Below, in pieces: positions 17,602 to 25,094 of a stretch of DNA of 64,000 nt (position 1 is its first letter; each line of letters starts with the position of its first letter). Source of the stretch: JAJDAH01 sp964487605. Its GTDB lineage: Bacteria > Myxococcota_A > Polyangia > Polyangiales > Polyangiaceae. Position numbers and translations under genes: made by a program. Location: assembly GCA_964487605.1 (NCBI GenBank), contig CAZARU010000017.1:17531-81530 (forward strand), given 5' to 3'. The notes beneath the pieces are model-generated. The model did not search any database and had not been told where the DNA came from. It worked only from the letters and a program-made list of their open reading frames with translations.

Positions 17602-17704
17602 GCTCGGCGTCGAAGGAGCGGCGAAGCCCGGGTTCGCGGAGGCTCCCCCTTCGCGCCGCGCCGCTGGCGCGCCTCCCTTGGGGGTCGCTCCGACCCGTCT
17701 CCGG

Positions 17705-17881
17705 TCACGCCCTCCGCGTCCCGGTCAGGCGGAAGTCACCCTCTTCGTCGCTCCAGCGGAAAGTGAACTGGATGGGCCGACAGCAGACGACGCAGTCTTC
17801 GATGAGTGTCTGACTCTCGCCGCCATCGGGCTCGGCGCCGGCGTCGGTCGGCTCTCCACAGTGCGGACAGTTGGCGATCAT
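17705..17881 (-). CDS. CPXCG-motif cysteine-rich protein
   Basis: A 58-aa protein matching the short CPXCG family: ANCPHCGE at the start, then IEDCVVCCRPIQF about 20 residues later, giving two Cys-x-x-Cys pairs for one metal. Length and spacing are normal for the family, whose role is unknown. The ATG at 17881 puts the motif at residue 5, as in relatives. The acidic C-terminus ends in a short basic tail. The gene is divergent from the Cys-rich lipoprotein gene, whose start lies 55 bases away. Confidence 0.78.
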   Translation of the reverse strand: MIANCPHCGEPTDAGAEPDGGESQTLIEDCVVCCRPIQFTFRWSDEEGDFRLTGTRRA

Positions 17882-17936
17882 GGGGTGCCCCGGCGCGAGG
17901 TCGCGGCGGAACGCGACCGGCGGTAGGGTAGCGCGT

Positions 17937-18602
17937 GTGCGCGCTCGGCTCCTGGAGGCGACGGCTCGTGCCGTCGGACTGACCTCGCTGGGCGTCGCGT
18001 GCAGCCAGACGGACGAGCGACCACCACCCCCCGACCAAGTCTGCAGCCTCGCTCGGCCGTGCTTCGTGGATGCAGCGGCCGGAGCCGGCGGCGATCCGGC
18101 GGACGCTTCGGGCGAAGGGACCGCCGGGATGGGGACGAGCGGAGCTGGGGGGAGCGGCCCCACCCTCGACGCGACGGTGGACGTCGGGGCGGGCGATTCG
18201 TCCGGAAACGACGCTGGTGCCGACGGAGCCGCCGACGCGTTTGGCGCCGATGCCCGTCGCTCCGACGCGGACGTGCCCGACGTCGCGCCGGAGGACGGGT
18301 CCGCCGATGGAGCGCTGACGGACGTCACCGCGGAGGCCCCCGGTGGTGACGCCTCGGACGCAGGGCCGGACGCCGTCGTCGCGGAGTGCGCGGCCTATTG
18401 CGCCTGCATGGGGGGTTGCTCGACGTTCCCCGGGTACCCGTTCGCCTCCGCGGCCGCCTGCGCTGTCGAGTGCCAGGGGTGGGACCAGGCGGACCGAGCG
18501 TGCTGGTTCTACTTCTGCATCGAATCGCTGAGCCCCGGCGCGCTGAAGTCGCACCTGTGCGAGCACGCGTGGGGCGCTTACGGTCGCCTCGAGTGCCCAT
18601 GA
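17937..18602 (+). CDS. Asp/Gly-rich lipoprotein with cysteine-rich C-terminus
   Basis: A 221-aa predicted lipoprotein: Arg-containing start, hydrophobic core and lipobox SLGVAC. Residues about 45-150 are an Asp/Ala/Gly-rich spacer of low complexity. The last 70 residues contain about ten cysteines (CAAYCACMGGCSTF, CAVECQGW, CWFYFC), a disulfide-rich module seen on myxobacterial surface proteins. The GTG at 17937 was chosen because it places the signal correctly; longer in-frame starts would run into the CPXCG gene. Function unknown. Confidence 0.68.
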   Translation: MRARLLEATARAVGLTSLGVACSQTDERPPPPDQVCSLARPCFVDAAAGAGGDPADASGEGTAGMGTSGAGGSGPTLDATVDVGAGDSSGNDAGADGAADAFGADARRSDADVPDVAPEDGSADGALTDVTAEAPGGDASDAGPDAVVAECAAYCACMGGCSTFPGYPFASAAACAVECQGWDQADRACWFYFCIESLSPGALKSHLCEHAWGAYGRLECP

Positions 18603-18695
18603 AGCGCGTCGCTGCGGTGGGGCTCACCCTCAGAGTCGGAAATGGCGGCGTGAAGGCGTGAAAACTCTGGGCGAGTTCCGCCGCAAGCGGCCGCT

Positions 18696-18974
18696 TCAGC
18701 GTACCGAGATCAGGGTCACGATCGTGGGCTCGTCGGGACGGTAGCCGTAGACGAGTACGAGCTGGGTCCCCTCGACCGCGCGGCCCCATTCGAGCAGGAC
18801 AGGTGGTCGCGGATTCTCGGGCCAGTCTCCGTTTCCGGGCAGCGTTTCCTCGGTGCGCAGTGCGTTTATCGTCTCCTTCAGGGACGCCCGCTGGGCGACC
18901 GTGAGTCACTCGAAGTCGCGCTCGAAGACCCTCCCGAGCACAGGACGGCGTAGGACCCTGACGCCACCATCCAT
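18696..18974 (-). pseudogene. RelE/ParE-like toxin gene interrupted by a TGA
   Basis: Reading from ATG 18974, one frame gives VRVLRRPVLGRVFERDFE, then TGA at 18908-18906, then LTVAQRASLKETINALR and a continuing 68-residue tail ending TIVTLISVR before a stop at 18696. The joined 92-residue product fits a RelE/ParE-type ribonuclease/gyrase toxin: an N-terminal strand, F-x-R-D-F/L-T helix, a long helix and strands LVLVYGYRP and TIVTLISVR. A single CGA-to-TGA change (Arg to stop) would explain the break. The family call is by pattern. The gene upstream on the same strand may be its partner. Confidence 0.6.
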
Positions 18975-19029
18975 GCCGTTCCGTCTACCCGCATCGTGCA
19001 GCGAGTGCCACGGCTTTCGCCGGCCGGTC

Positions 19030-19500
19030 CTAAGAGTCGAGCCAGGCGGCGAAGTCCGCGTCCTCGCGCGGGGATTCACGTAGAAGCTCGCGCTCCTCCG
19101 AGGAGAACGTAGCCTCGAACTCACGTTGCATCGCCTCGAGGATCTCGCCGGCGTGCTTCGCGACTTCGGCGTCGTGGTGCTCGAGCGCCCGTCCCCCTTC
19201 GAGGACCGCATCGAGGACCGCGAGCTCGATCTGGAGCGCACGGCTCGTCCGCGCGATGGTTGCCTGGGCCTCTCGGTTGAACTCCTGGGACACGCGCGCG
19301 GCGTCGTCGCACAGGGGGCTCGAGGCGACCGACAGGATCGTCAACTGCCCGACGACCTGGACGCGTCGTTCGTGAAGCTCGCGCACGGTCCGGCGGCGCA
19401 CGTTCGGCGTTCTCGGGTAGCCAGCGATCTCGGCGAGCGCGCCGCGAAGGCACTCCTCACAGTCGTCTCCGCCCGCAAGCGCGTGCGCGGCGTGTCCCAT
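19030..19500 (-). CDS. Helical hypothetical protein, possible antitoxin partner
   Basis: About 156 aa from the ATG at 19500; a GTG at 19602 would add 34 residues of low-complexity sequence. The protein begins with a CEEC pair and is then almost entirely helical (QEFNREAQATIARTSRALQIEL, EVAKHAGEILEAMQREFEATF), ending in an acidic tail AAWLDS. No DNA-binding motif is obvious. It lies 55 bases upstream of the interrupted RelE-like toxin gene on the same strand, the usual antitoxin position, and 100-odd bases from the integrase relic. Both facts suggest a decaying mobile segment. Function not recognised. Confidence 0.5.
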   Translation of the reverse strand: MGHAAHALAGGDDCEECLRGALAEIAGYPRTPNVRRRTVRELHERRVQVVGQLTILSVASSPLCDDAARVSQEFNREAQATIARTSRALQIELAVLDAVLEGGRALEHHDAEVAKHAGEILEAMQREFEATFSSEERELLRESPREDADFAAWLDS

Positions 19501-19595
19501 CGGTCCAGTACCATTCCGGGCCGCCGTCTCCCGGCGGACCTGCCATCTTCCTCCCCCAGTATTGAGGCACGGGCCAGCGTGCGGCAAGTCGAGAG

Positions 19596-19813
19596 ATGAC
19601 ACCGCCGGAACGCGAACTGCTCGAGGGCACGCGTAGGACCCGCGGCGGCGAGTTTCATTCCTTCCGCCGCGCGTTCAGGGAGGCCCTCGCCGACGCCGGC
19701 GTCGAGTTTGACGCAAGGCGACCGCCCTTCGTGCACATGGGACGTGACGTGCGGCGCACATGCGCACGGTCCGGACCGCCGCGCTCAGGCGAAACTCCGC
19801 GCCAGAACTCGGG
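19596..19813 (+). pseudogene. Tyrosine recombinase C-terminal relic next to tRNA
   Basis: The first frame gives GGEFHSFRRAFREALADAGVEFD, matching the catalytic HxxR helix of phage-type integrases. At about 19713 the similarity moves to the frame two bases later: KATALRAHGT, a TGA at 19745-19747, then AHMRTVRTAALRRNSAPEL. This matches the usual end of the domain (KATALAGH... HxRYVRTAALR) with the GH motif damaged and the nucleophile Tyr replaced by Thr. The N-terminal half is missing. It ends about 20 bases from the 3' end of tRNA-Gly, the classic site for such elements. Confidence 0.7.
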
Positions 19814-19833
19814 GGAACATCGTGGAAGTCCGG

Positions 19834-19906
19834 AGCGGGACACGGGACTCGAACCCGCGACCCTCAGCTTGGGAAGCTGATGCTCTACCACCTGAGCTAG
19901 TCCCGC
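19834..19906 (-). tRNA. tRNA-Gly (anticodon CCC)
   Basis: A 73-base cloverleaf on the minus strand. The acceptor stem pairs GCGGGAC with GTCCCGC, the D-arm has GCTC/GAGC, the anticodon arm is TCAGC-TTCCCAA-GCTGA and the T-arm is GCGGG-TTCGAGT-CCCGT. The loop TTCCCAA gives anticodon CCC, reading GGG glycine codons. The 3' end continues CCG, so CCA is not encoded. An integrase relic lies just beyond the 3' end. Confidence 0.96.
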
Positions 19907-20020
19907 AGGGTCGGCGGCGAGTGTAGCGCCCCGGAGGGATGCCGGAAAGGGGTATGGGTTGGGGGGAAACGCCTGCTTCAGCCGGGCGTCGGCCATCGGC
20001 GTCGGGGTATCGTTCGGAGC

Positions 20021-21718
20021 ATGACGGAACGTTCCGATCCGGAGGTTGCCACCGGTCCGCTCGGGGAGCGCGCGCACCGAAGCCTCATCGATCACACACG
20101 CACGTTCGAGAAGCGGCTGTGCCGGGTGACGGACCGGGTGTTCTGCGTGGTGGGCTGCGGGCTGGCGAACTCCACGATGGTGGTCGGAGACGGCGGGGCG
20201 ATCGTCGTGGACACCGGCGACGGCCTGGAGGAGGCACGGGAGCATCTCGAAGCGTTCCGCACGGTGACCGATGCTCCCGTTCGCGCGGTGATCTACTCGC
20301 ACTTCCACTACGTGGACGGCACGCGCGTCTACGTGCCCGAGGGCACGGAGCAAGACGTGGAGCTCTGGGCGCATGCGCGGGTCCCGGCGAACATGGCGTC
20401 GCGCTTCGGCGAGACGGGTCCCGCCTGGGTCCGTCGTGTCCTGGTGCAGTTCGGGGCGTTCCTGCCGAAGGAGGGCGAAGATGCGATGCCGAACTTCGGC
20501 ATCGGGCCCTACATGTTCCACCCGAAGCACGGGCGGGGCACGCCCGGGTACGTCCCCCCGAACCGCCTCGTGTCGGAGACGACGCGGACGGAGATCCTCG
20601 GCGTCAGGGTCGAGATGATTCCGGCTCGATCCGACAGCGACGACACGCTGATCCTCCACTTCCCGGACGAGCGGACCGTCGTGAACAACCACGTGTGGCC
20701 GGCGCTCTACAACGTGTACCCACTTCGCGGCGAGCCGTACCGGGACCCGCTCGTCATCCTCGAAGGGCTCGACGCGATCGCCGACCTCGAGCCCGAGCAC
20801 CTGGTCGGGGTCCACGGGCCGCCCCTCTCGGGGCGGGACACGGTCGCGCGCGCCCTCGAGGAGTACAGGGACGCGGTGCAGTACCTCTGGGACCAGACCG
20901 TGCGCGGCATCAACCGTGGCCTCGGCCCACGCGACATCGCCGAAACCGTGCGGCTCCCCGCTCACCTGGAGAACGGGACGTTGACCCGCCAGCACTACGG
21001 GCTCGTTCGCCACCACGTTCGCCAGATCTACGGCGGGCTCTTCGGCTGGTTCGACGGTGACTGTGCAGACCTGTTCGCGGTCGCGCCGGCGACCCGCGGA
21101 GCGCGCATCGTCGAGGGGTTCGGGGGGCGCGCGGCGGTGTGCGCTCGTGCCCGCGCGTCGCTCGAAGCCGGCGACGCGGCGTGGGCCGCGGAGCTGGCGA
21201 CGTACGCGCTGCAACACACTCCGGGCGATGCCGAGGCGAAGGCCCTCAAGGCTGCCGCCCTGCGGTGGCTGGCACAGCGCACGACGGGAGCGAACGCTCG
21301 GGCGTTCTGCCTGACGCAGGCCCTCGAGCTCGAGGGGAAGATCATGTCCCCGTGGGCGCTCTCGCTCGGGGCGACCGAGGCCGACGTGCTCCGCGCGCCC
21401 CCGGGGCGCTTCGTGGCCGCGCTGCGCGTCGAGCTCGACCCCGAACGGAGCGCCGACGCGGACGAGGTCGCCGCGTTCCACTTCACGGACGTGGACACGA
21501 CGGTGTCACTCCACGTCCGGCGGGGCGTCGCGGTGTATCGGGAAGGGACGCCGCGGCGCGCCGGGTTCACCCTGCGCATGACCACGAAGGCCTGGGCGCG
21601 CCTCTACACGAACCAGACCACGCTCCGACGCGCCGTGGAGCGGGGAGAAGTGACCATGGACGCTCCGGTCGCGGAGGCCGAGGCGTTCTTCGCGCGGTTC
21701 GACCGAACGTTCGCCTGA
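20021..21718 (+). CDS. Alkylsulfatase-like metallo-beta-lactamase protein
   Basis: A 565-aa protein with the three-part layout of BDS1/SdsA1 alkylsulfatases: N-terminal metallo-beta-lactamase fold, central dimerisation region (LWDQTVRGINRGLGPRDIAETVRLP, YGLVRHHVRQIYGGLFGWFDGD) and a C-terminal SCP2-like lipid-binding domain. Family members cleave alkyl sulfates. The metal motif is odd: at residues 94-100 it reads HFHYVDG instead of HxHxDH, so Asp is displaced by one and the last His is missing. No signal peptide is seen, unlike secreted SdsA1. It may have altered metal binding or another hydrolytic role. It starts 115 bases beyond tRNA-Gly and stands alone. Confidence 0.8.
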   Translation: MTERSDPEVATGPLGERAHRSLIDHTRTFEKRLCRVTDRVFCVVGCGLANSTMVVGDGGAIVVDTGDGLEEAREHLEAFRTVTDAPVRAVIYSHFHYVDGTRVYVPEGTEQDVELWAHARVPANMASRFGETGPAWVRRVLVQFGAFLPKEGEDAMPNFGIGPYMFHPKHGRGTPGYVPPNRLVSETTRTEILGVRVEMIPARSDSDDTLILHFPDERTVVNNHVWPALYNVYPLRGEPYRDPLVILEGLDAIADLEPEHLVGVHGPPLSGRDTVARALEEYRDAVQYLWDQTVRGINRGLGPRDIAETVRLPAHLENGTLTRQHYGLVRHHVRQIYGGLFGWFDGDCADLFAVAPATRGARIVEGFGGRAAVCARARASLEAGDAAWAAELATYALQHTPGDAEAKALKAAALRWLAQRTTGANARAFCLTQALELEGKIMSPWALSLGATEADVLRAPPGRFVAALRVELDPERSADADEVAAFHFTDVDTTVSLHVRRGVAVYREGTPRRAGFTLRMTTKAWARLYTNQTTLRRAVERGEVTMDAPVAEAEAFFARFDRTFA

Positions 21719-21827
21719 CGCGCGCGGGCTTGCCGCAAGCGGCGGGCGCCTCGCGCGGGATCCTGGCGAAATCCGTCTGGGCTCACGACCCGTCGCGTCG
21801 GGTTCCAAGCCGGGATACCCTCCGGCC

Positions 21828-24800
21828 ATGGCTTGGTGTTCCAGGTGGGCTGCGGCGGTTCTCGGGGTCTCTGTCGCGCTCGGCGCCCGCGGCGCTCGCG
21901 CGGAAGGGACGGTTCAGCTCGGTGCGAACCAGGACATGCGCGAGGCGACGATCCTCCAGGTGGACATCGTCGTCGCGGGCGAGGTGATCAACATCATCGC
22001 CGGCAGCGATCGCGTGGACGGGACCGGCGCCTACTCGTCCCGTGCGGCATCCACGGCGCCCGTCCGCGCACGCGTGTTCGATCCGAGCAACATGGAGGTG
22101 ACGGGTTCGCCCTTCACGATTCAACCGGGGTCACCCGGCTGGCTGCAGAAGCCGGATCAGCTCCCCAACGCTGCGGACGCCGCGAACCCCTTGCGGATCG
22201 TGACGACCATGGTCGGCAAGTACCGCATCGAGTTCGACAACACCGGGACGTACGCCGGAACCGGTGAAGAGGTCATCGATCCGTTCGACATCACCGTGAC
22301 GCCGAACGCCACGACGGCGGTGGACCCTGCGAATCCGCCCGGGGGGTTCGGCCGGTTGCACTCCCGCCGCTGGCTGCTGAACGCTCACAGCTTCGCGCAG
22401 TCTTCCGCGACGAACGCTTCCTTCTTCGTGCTCGTCCCCACGGGCATGAGCAACGATTTCACCTGGCTCCTCCAGTTTCGAGGGCTCGCCGGCTTCCTCT
22501 ACGACGTCGCCGGGAACGACATCGGGCTCCCGGCGCCGAACTCCGGCTTTTCCATGGATCAGAGCCTGAGCGGTCCAGCGGCGTCTCAGTACGACATCTA
22601 CCTGGGGGTCCCTCGGGTGGCGCGGGGTGGGAACGTCGTTCCGAACCTCGCGGACTTCGAGTTCCGCGGTCCGAGCGCCATCTGCTCGTGCGCCATCACG
22701 CAGCTCGCGTCGTCGTTCACGTTCAACTCCGACCTCGCGGGTGTCTACGAGCTGGTCATCGACATCGACGGTGACGGCAACTTCGATCCGACGGCCGGGG
22801 ACGTGCTCCTGAAGGGCGTGGCGACGGCGGGCGCCAACACGGTGAGCTGGAACGGCAACGACGGGAACGGGCTGCCCGTGGCGCCCGGTAGCTACGACGC
22901 CCGGGTGTCGGTTCGACTCGGCGAGTTCCACTTCGTGGGTTCGGACATCGAGACGTCGAAGCCCGGTCTCCGCATCTTCGGTGTCGACCCGCCGCTGCCG
23001 GCCACCACGCCGCAGCCGGCGCGCATGTACTGGAACGACTCCCGGATCAACGCGACGCTGTCCCCGAACCACCAGGTGAGCCCGGGCGGGCCGATCCCGG
23101 CGAATCAGCAGGTCGTTCCCGAGTCCACCGTCGCGATGGGAGGCCTGTCGAGCGGTGCGTTCTCCCAGGCCACGCTGTGCGGCGTCAACGCGCACTGCTG
23201 GGGCGATTTCGAGACCGCGGGCGATCCGCGCAGCCCCGGTAATCACCGGTACGTGGATACCTACGTCTTCTTCACGGAGGCGGTCCAGACGACGGTAGCG
23301 TGCGTCGTCGCAGCCGGAGGAGACGATGACGACGACGGGCTCTCCAACGCCGAGGAGTGCACCAGCACGAACCCGACCGACCCGAACAACCCGGACTCCG
23401 ATGGCGACGGCATCGAGGACGGGGCGGAGGTCGGTGGAAACACGGTCACCGATCCGAACAATCCGGACTCCGACGGCGACGGCATCCCCGATGGGGTCGA
23501 GGACAAGAACAAGGATGGGTCGCTCGATCCCGGGGAGCTCGATCCCAGCAATCCGGACACGGACGGCGACGGCATCCCCGATGGGGTCGAGGACAAGAAC
23601 AAGAACGGCGTGGTCGATCCCGGCGAGCTCGACCCGCTGGACCCCGACAGTGACGGCGATGGCATCCCCGATGGCGTCGAGGACACGAACAAGAACGGAT
23701 CCTACGATCCGGCCACGGACGCGAGCGATCCGCTGAACCCCGACACCGACGGCGACGGCCTCGGCGATGGAGTGGAAGACACGAACAAGGACGGCACCGT
23801 CGGCAGCGGAGAGACCGACCCGAAGAATCCCGACACTGACGGCGACGGCATCCCGGATGGCGTCGAGGACGCCGACAAGAACGGCACCGTGGACCCGGGC
23901 GAGACCGATCCGAGGAACCCCGACACCGATGGCGACGGGCTCGCGGATGGCGTCGAGGACGCAAACAAGGACGGGATTCGGGACCCTGGGGAGACCGACC
24001 CACTCGCTCCCGACTCCGATTCGGACGGCATCCCGGACGGCGTCGAGGACAGGAACGGAAACGGCGCGGTCGACCCCGGCGAGACCGATCCGAGGAATCC
24101 CGACAGCGACGGCGATGGCCTCACCGACGGCACCGAGGACTCGAACGCCAACGGGATGGTGGATCTCGACGATACCGACCCGCTCAATCCGGACACCGAC
24201 GGCGACGGGATCCCCGATGGTGTCGAGGACGCCAACAAGGACGGCCGCAAGGACGCGGACGAGACCGACCCCCGCAAGAAGGACACCGACGGCGACGGCC
24301 TGCAGGACGGTGAAGAGGACGCCAACAAGAACGGCAAGGTGGATGCCGGCGAGACCGATCCACGCAAGGCGGACACCGACGGCGACGGGCTCGGCGACGG
24401 GATCGAGCGCGGCCGGGATCAGAACGGCGGAACCATCGACGGAGCCACGCTCACCGACCCGCTGAATCCGGACACGGACGGTGACGGGTTGCTCGACGGT
24501 GAGGAAGACGCGAACGGGAACGGCACGCGCGAGGAACTGAGCGAGACGGATCCGACGGACCCGGACACGGACGACGACGGCCTGACGGACGGCATCGAGC
24601 GCGGGAAGAACCCCGACGGGAGCGCCATTCCCGGGGCGAACTCCACCAACGCGCTCGACCCGGACACCGACGACGACTGCCTGCTCGACGGCGTGGAGGA
24701 CGCGAACCAGAACGGCGTCTACGACGAGCCGGGCGAGACGAACCCGAAGAGCTCCGACAGCGACGGTGATGGCCTCGTGGACGGTCAGGATCAGGGCACG

Positions 24801-25094
24801 TCGAAGCCGGGCGAGGACAAGAACTGCAACGGCATCGTCGATGCGGGGGAGACGGATCCGCGCGACGAAGACACGGACGACGGTGGTGAGCCCGACGGCT
24901 CCGAGGTGCTGATCACCGGACACGACCCCCTCGATCCGTCCGACGACCGACCGCCGAACGTCGCTCTCTTCGGAGGAGGGTGCGCGTGCGAGGTGGCGCC
25001 GCGTGACTCGTCCGTCGGTGGCGTGGGCGCGGCGCTCGTCGCGGTCGCGCTGGCCTTCGCGCGCCGACGCCGCGGCGCTCGGGGACGACGCTGA
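21828..25094 (+). CDS. Large TSP3-repeat surface protein with MYXO-CTERM-like tail
   Basis: A 1088-aa secreted protein. The signal peptide ends around GARGARA. Residues about 27-490 are a beta-rich ectodomain with a FlgD-like stretch (YELVIDIDGDGNF, NTVSWNGNDGNG, VAPGSYDARVSV). Residues about 498-1040 are some twenty TSP3-type Asp-rich calcium-binding repeats (PDTDGDGIPDGVEDxNKNGxVDPGETDP). The C-terminus has GGGCACE, a hydrophobic helix and an Arg-rich end, the pattern of the MYXO-CTERM cell-surface sorting signal. The stop overlaps the next ATG (TGATG), so it is coupled to the OmpA/TSP3 gene. It is probably an outer-surface, calcium-stabilised stalk or adhesin; the ligand is unknown. Confidence 0.88.
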   Translation: MAWCSRWAAAVLGVSVALGARGARAEGTVQLGANQDMREATILQVDIVVAGEVINIIAGSDRVDGTGAYSSRAASTAPVRARVFDPSNMEVTGSPFTIQPGSPGWLQKPDQLPNAADAANPLRIVTTMVGKYRIEFDNTGTYAGTGEEVIDPFDITVTPNATTAVDPANPPGGFGRLHSRRWLLNAHSFAQSSATNASFFVLVPTGMSNDFTWLLQFRGLAGFLYDVAGNDIGLPAPNSGFSMDQSLSGPAASQYDIYLGVPRVARGGNVVPNLADFEFRGPSAICSCAITQLASSFTFNSDLAGVYELVIDIDGDGNFDPTAGDVLLKGVATAGANTVSWNGNDGNGLPVAPGSYDARVSVRLGEFHFVGSDIETSKPGLRIFGVDPPLPATTPQPARMYWNDSRINATLSPNHQVSPGGPIPANQQVVPESTVAMGGLSSGAFSQATLCGVNAHCWGDFETAGDPRSPGNHRYVDTYVFFTEAVQTTVACVVAAGGDDDDDGLSNAEECTSTNPTDPNNPDSDGDGIEDGAEVGGNTVTDPNNPDSDGDGIPDGVEDKNKDGSLDPGELDPSNPDTDGDGIPDGVEDKNKNGVVDPGELDPLDPDSDGDGIPDGVEDTNKNGSYDPATDASDPLNPDTDGDGLGDGVEDTNKDGTVGSGETDPKNPDTDGDGIPDGVEDADKNGTVDPGETDPRNPDTDGDGLADGVEDANKDGIRDPGETDPLAPDSDSDGIPDGVEDRNGNGAVDPGETDPRNPDSDGDGLTDGTEDSNANGMVDLDDTDPLNPDTDGDGIPDGVEDANKDGRKDADETDPRKKDTDGDGLQDGEEDANKNGKVDAGETDPRKADTDGDGLGDGIERGRDQNGGTIDGATLTDPLNPDTDGDGLLDGEEDANGNGTREELSETDPTDPDTDDDGLTDGIERGKNPDGSAIPGANSTNALDPDTDDDCLLDGVEDANQNGVYDEPGETNPKSSDSDGDGLVDGQDQGTSKPGEDKNCNGIVDAGETDPRDEDTDDGGEPDGSEVLITGHDPLDPSDDRPPNVALFGGGCACEVAPRDSSVGGVGAALVAVALAFARRRRGARGRR
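23320..24940. repeat. TSP3-coding tandem repeat array
   Basis: About twenty imperfect units of roughly 75-96 bases, each coding an Asp-rich calcium-binding turn such as DTDGDGIPDGVED followed by a (D/N)-K-(D/N)-G turn. The array also produces a very long open frame on the opposite strand, which I treat as a by-product of codon bias and repetition. Confidence 0.9.

Noticed and set aside
19126..19599. 157-codon plus-strand frame opposite the putative antitoxin-side gene
   Set aside because: The minus-strand frame gives a coherent helical protein; the plus frame does not, and it runs into the integrase relic.
22131..24923. Very long minus-strand open frame opposite the TSP3 array
   Set aside because: It mirrors the repeats of the plus-strand protein, has no domain sense and arises from GC-rich codon use; the plus-strand gene has a signal peptide, repeats and a sorting tail.
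23320..24940. Regularly spaced repeats that could be mistaken for a CRISPR array
   Set aside because: Units are degenerate, run in frame and code Asp-rich calcium turns; there are no constant repeats with unrelated spacers and no cas genes.
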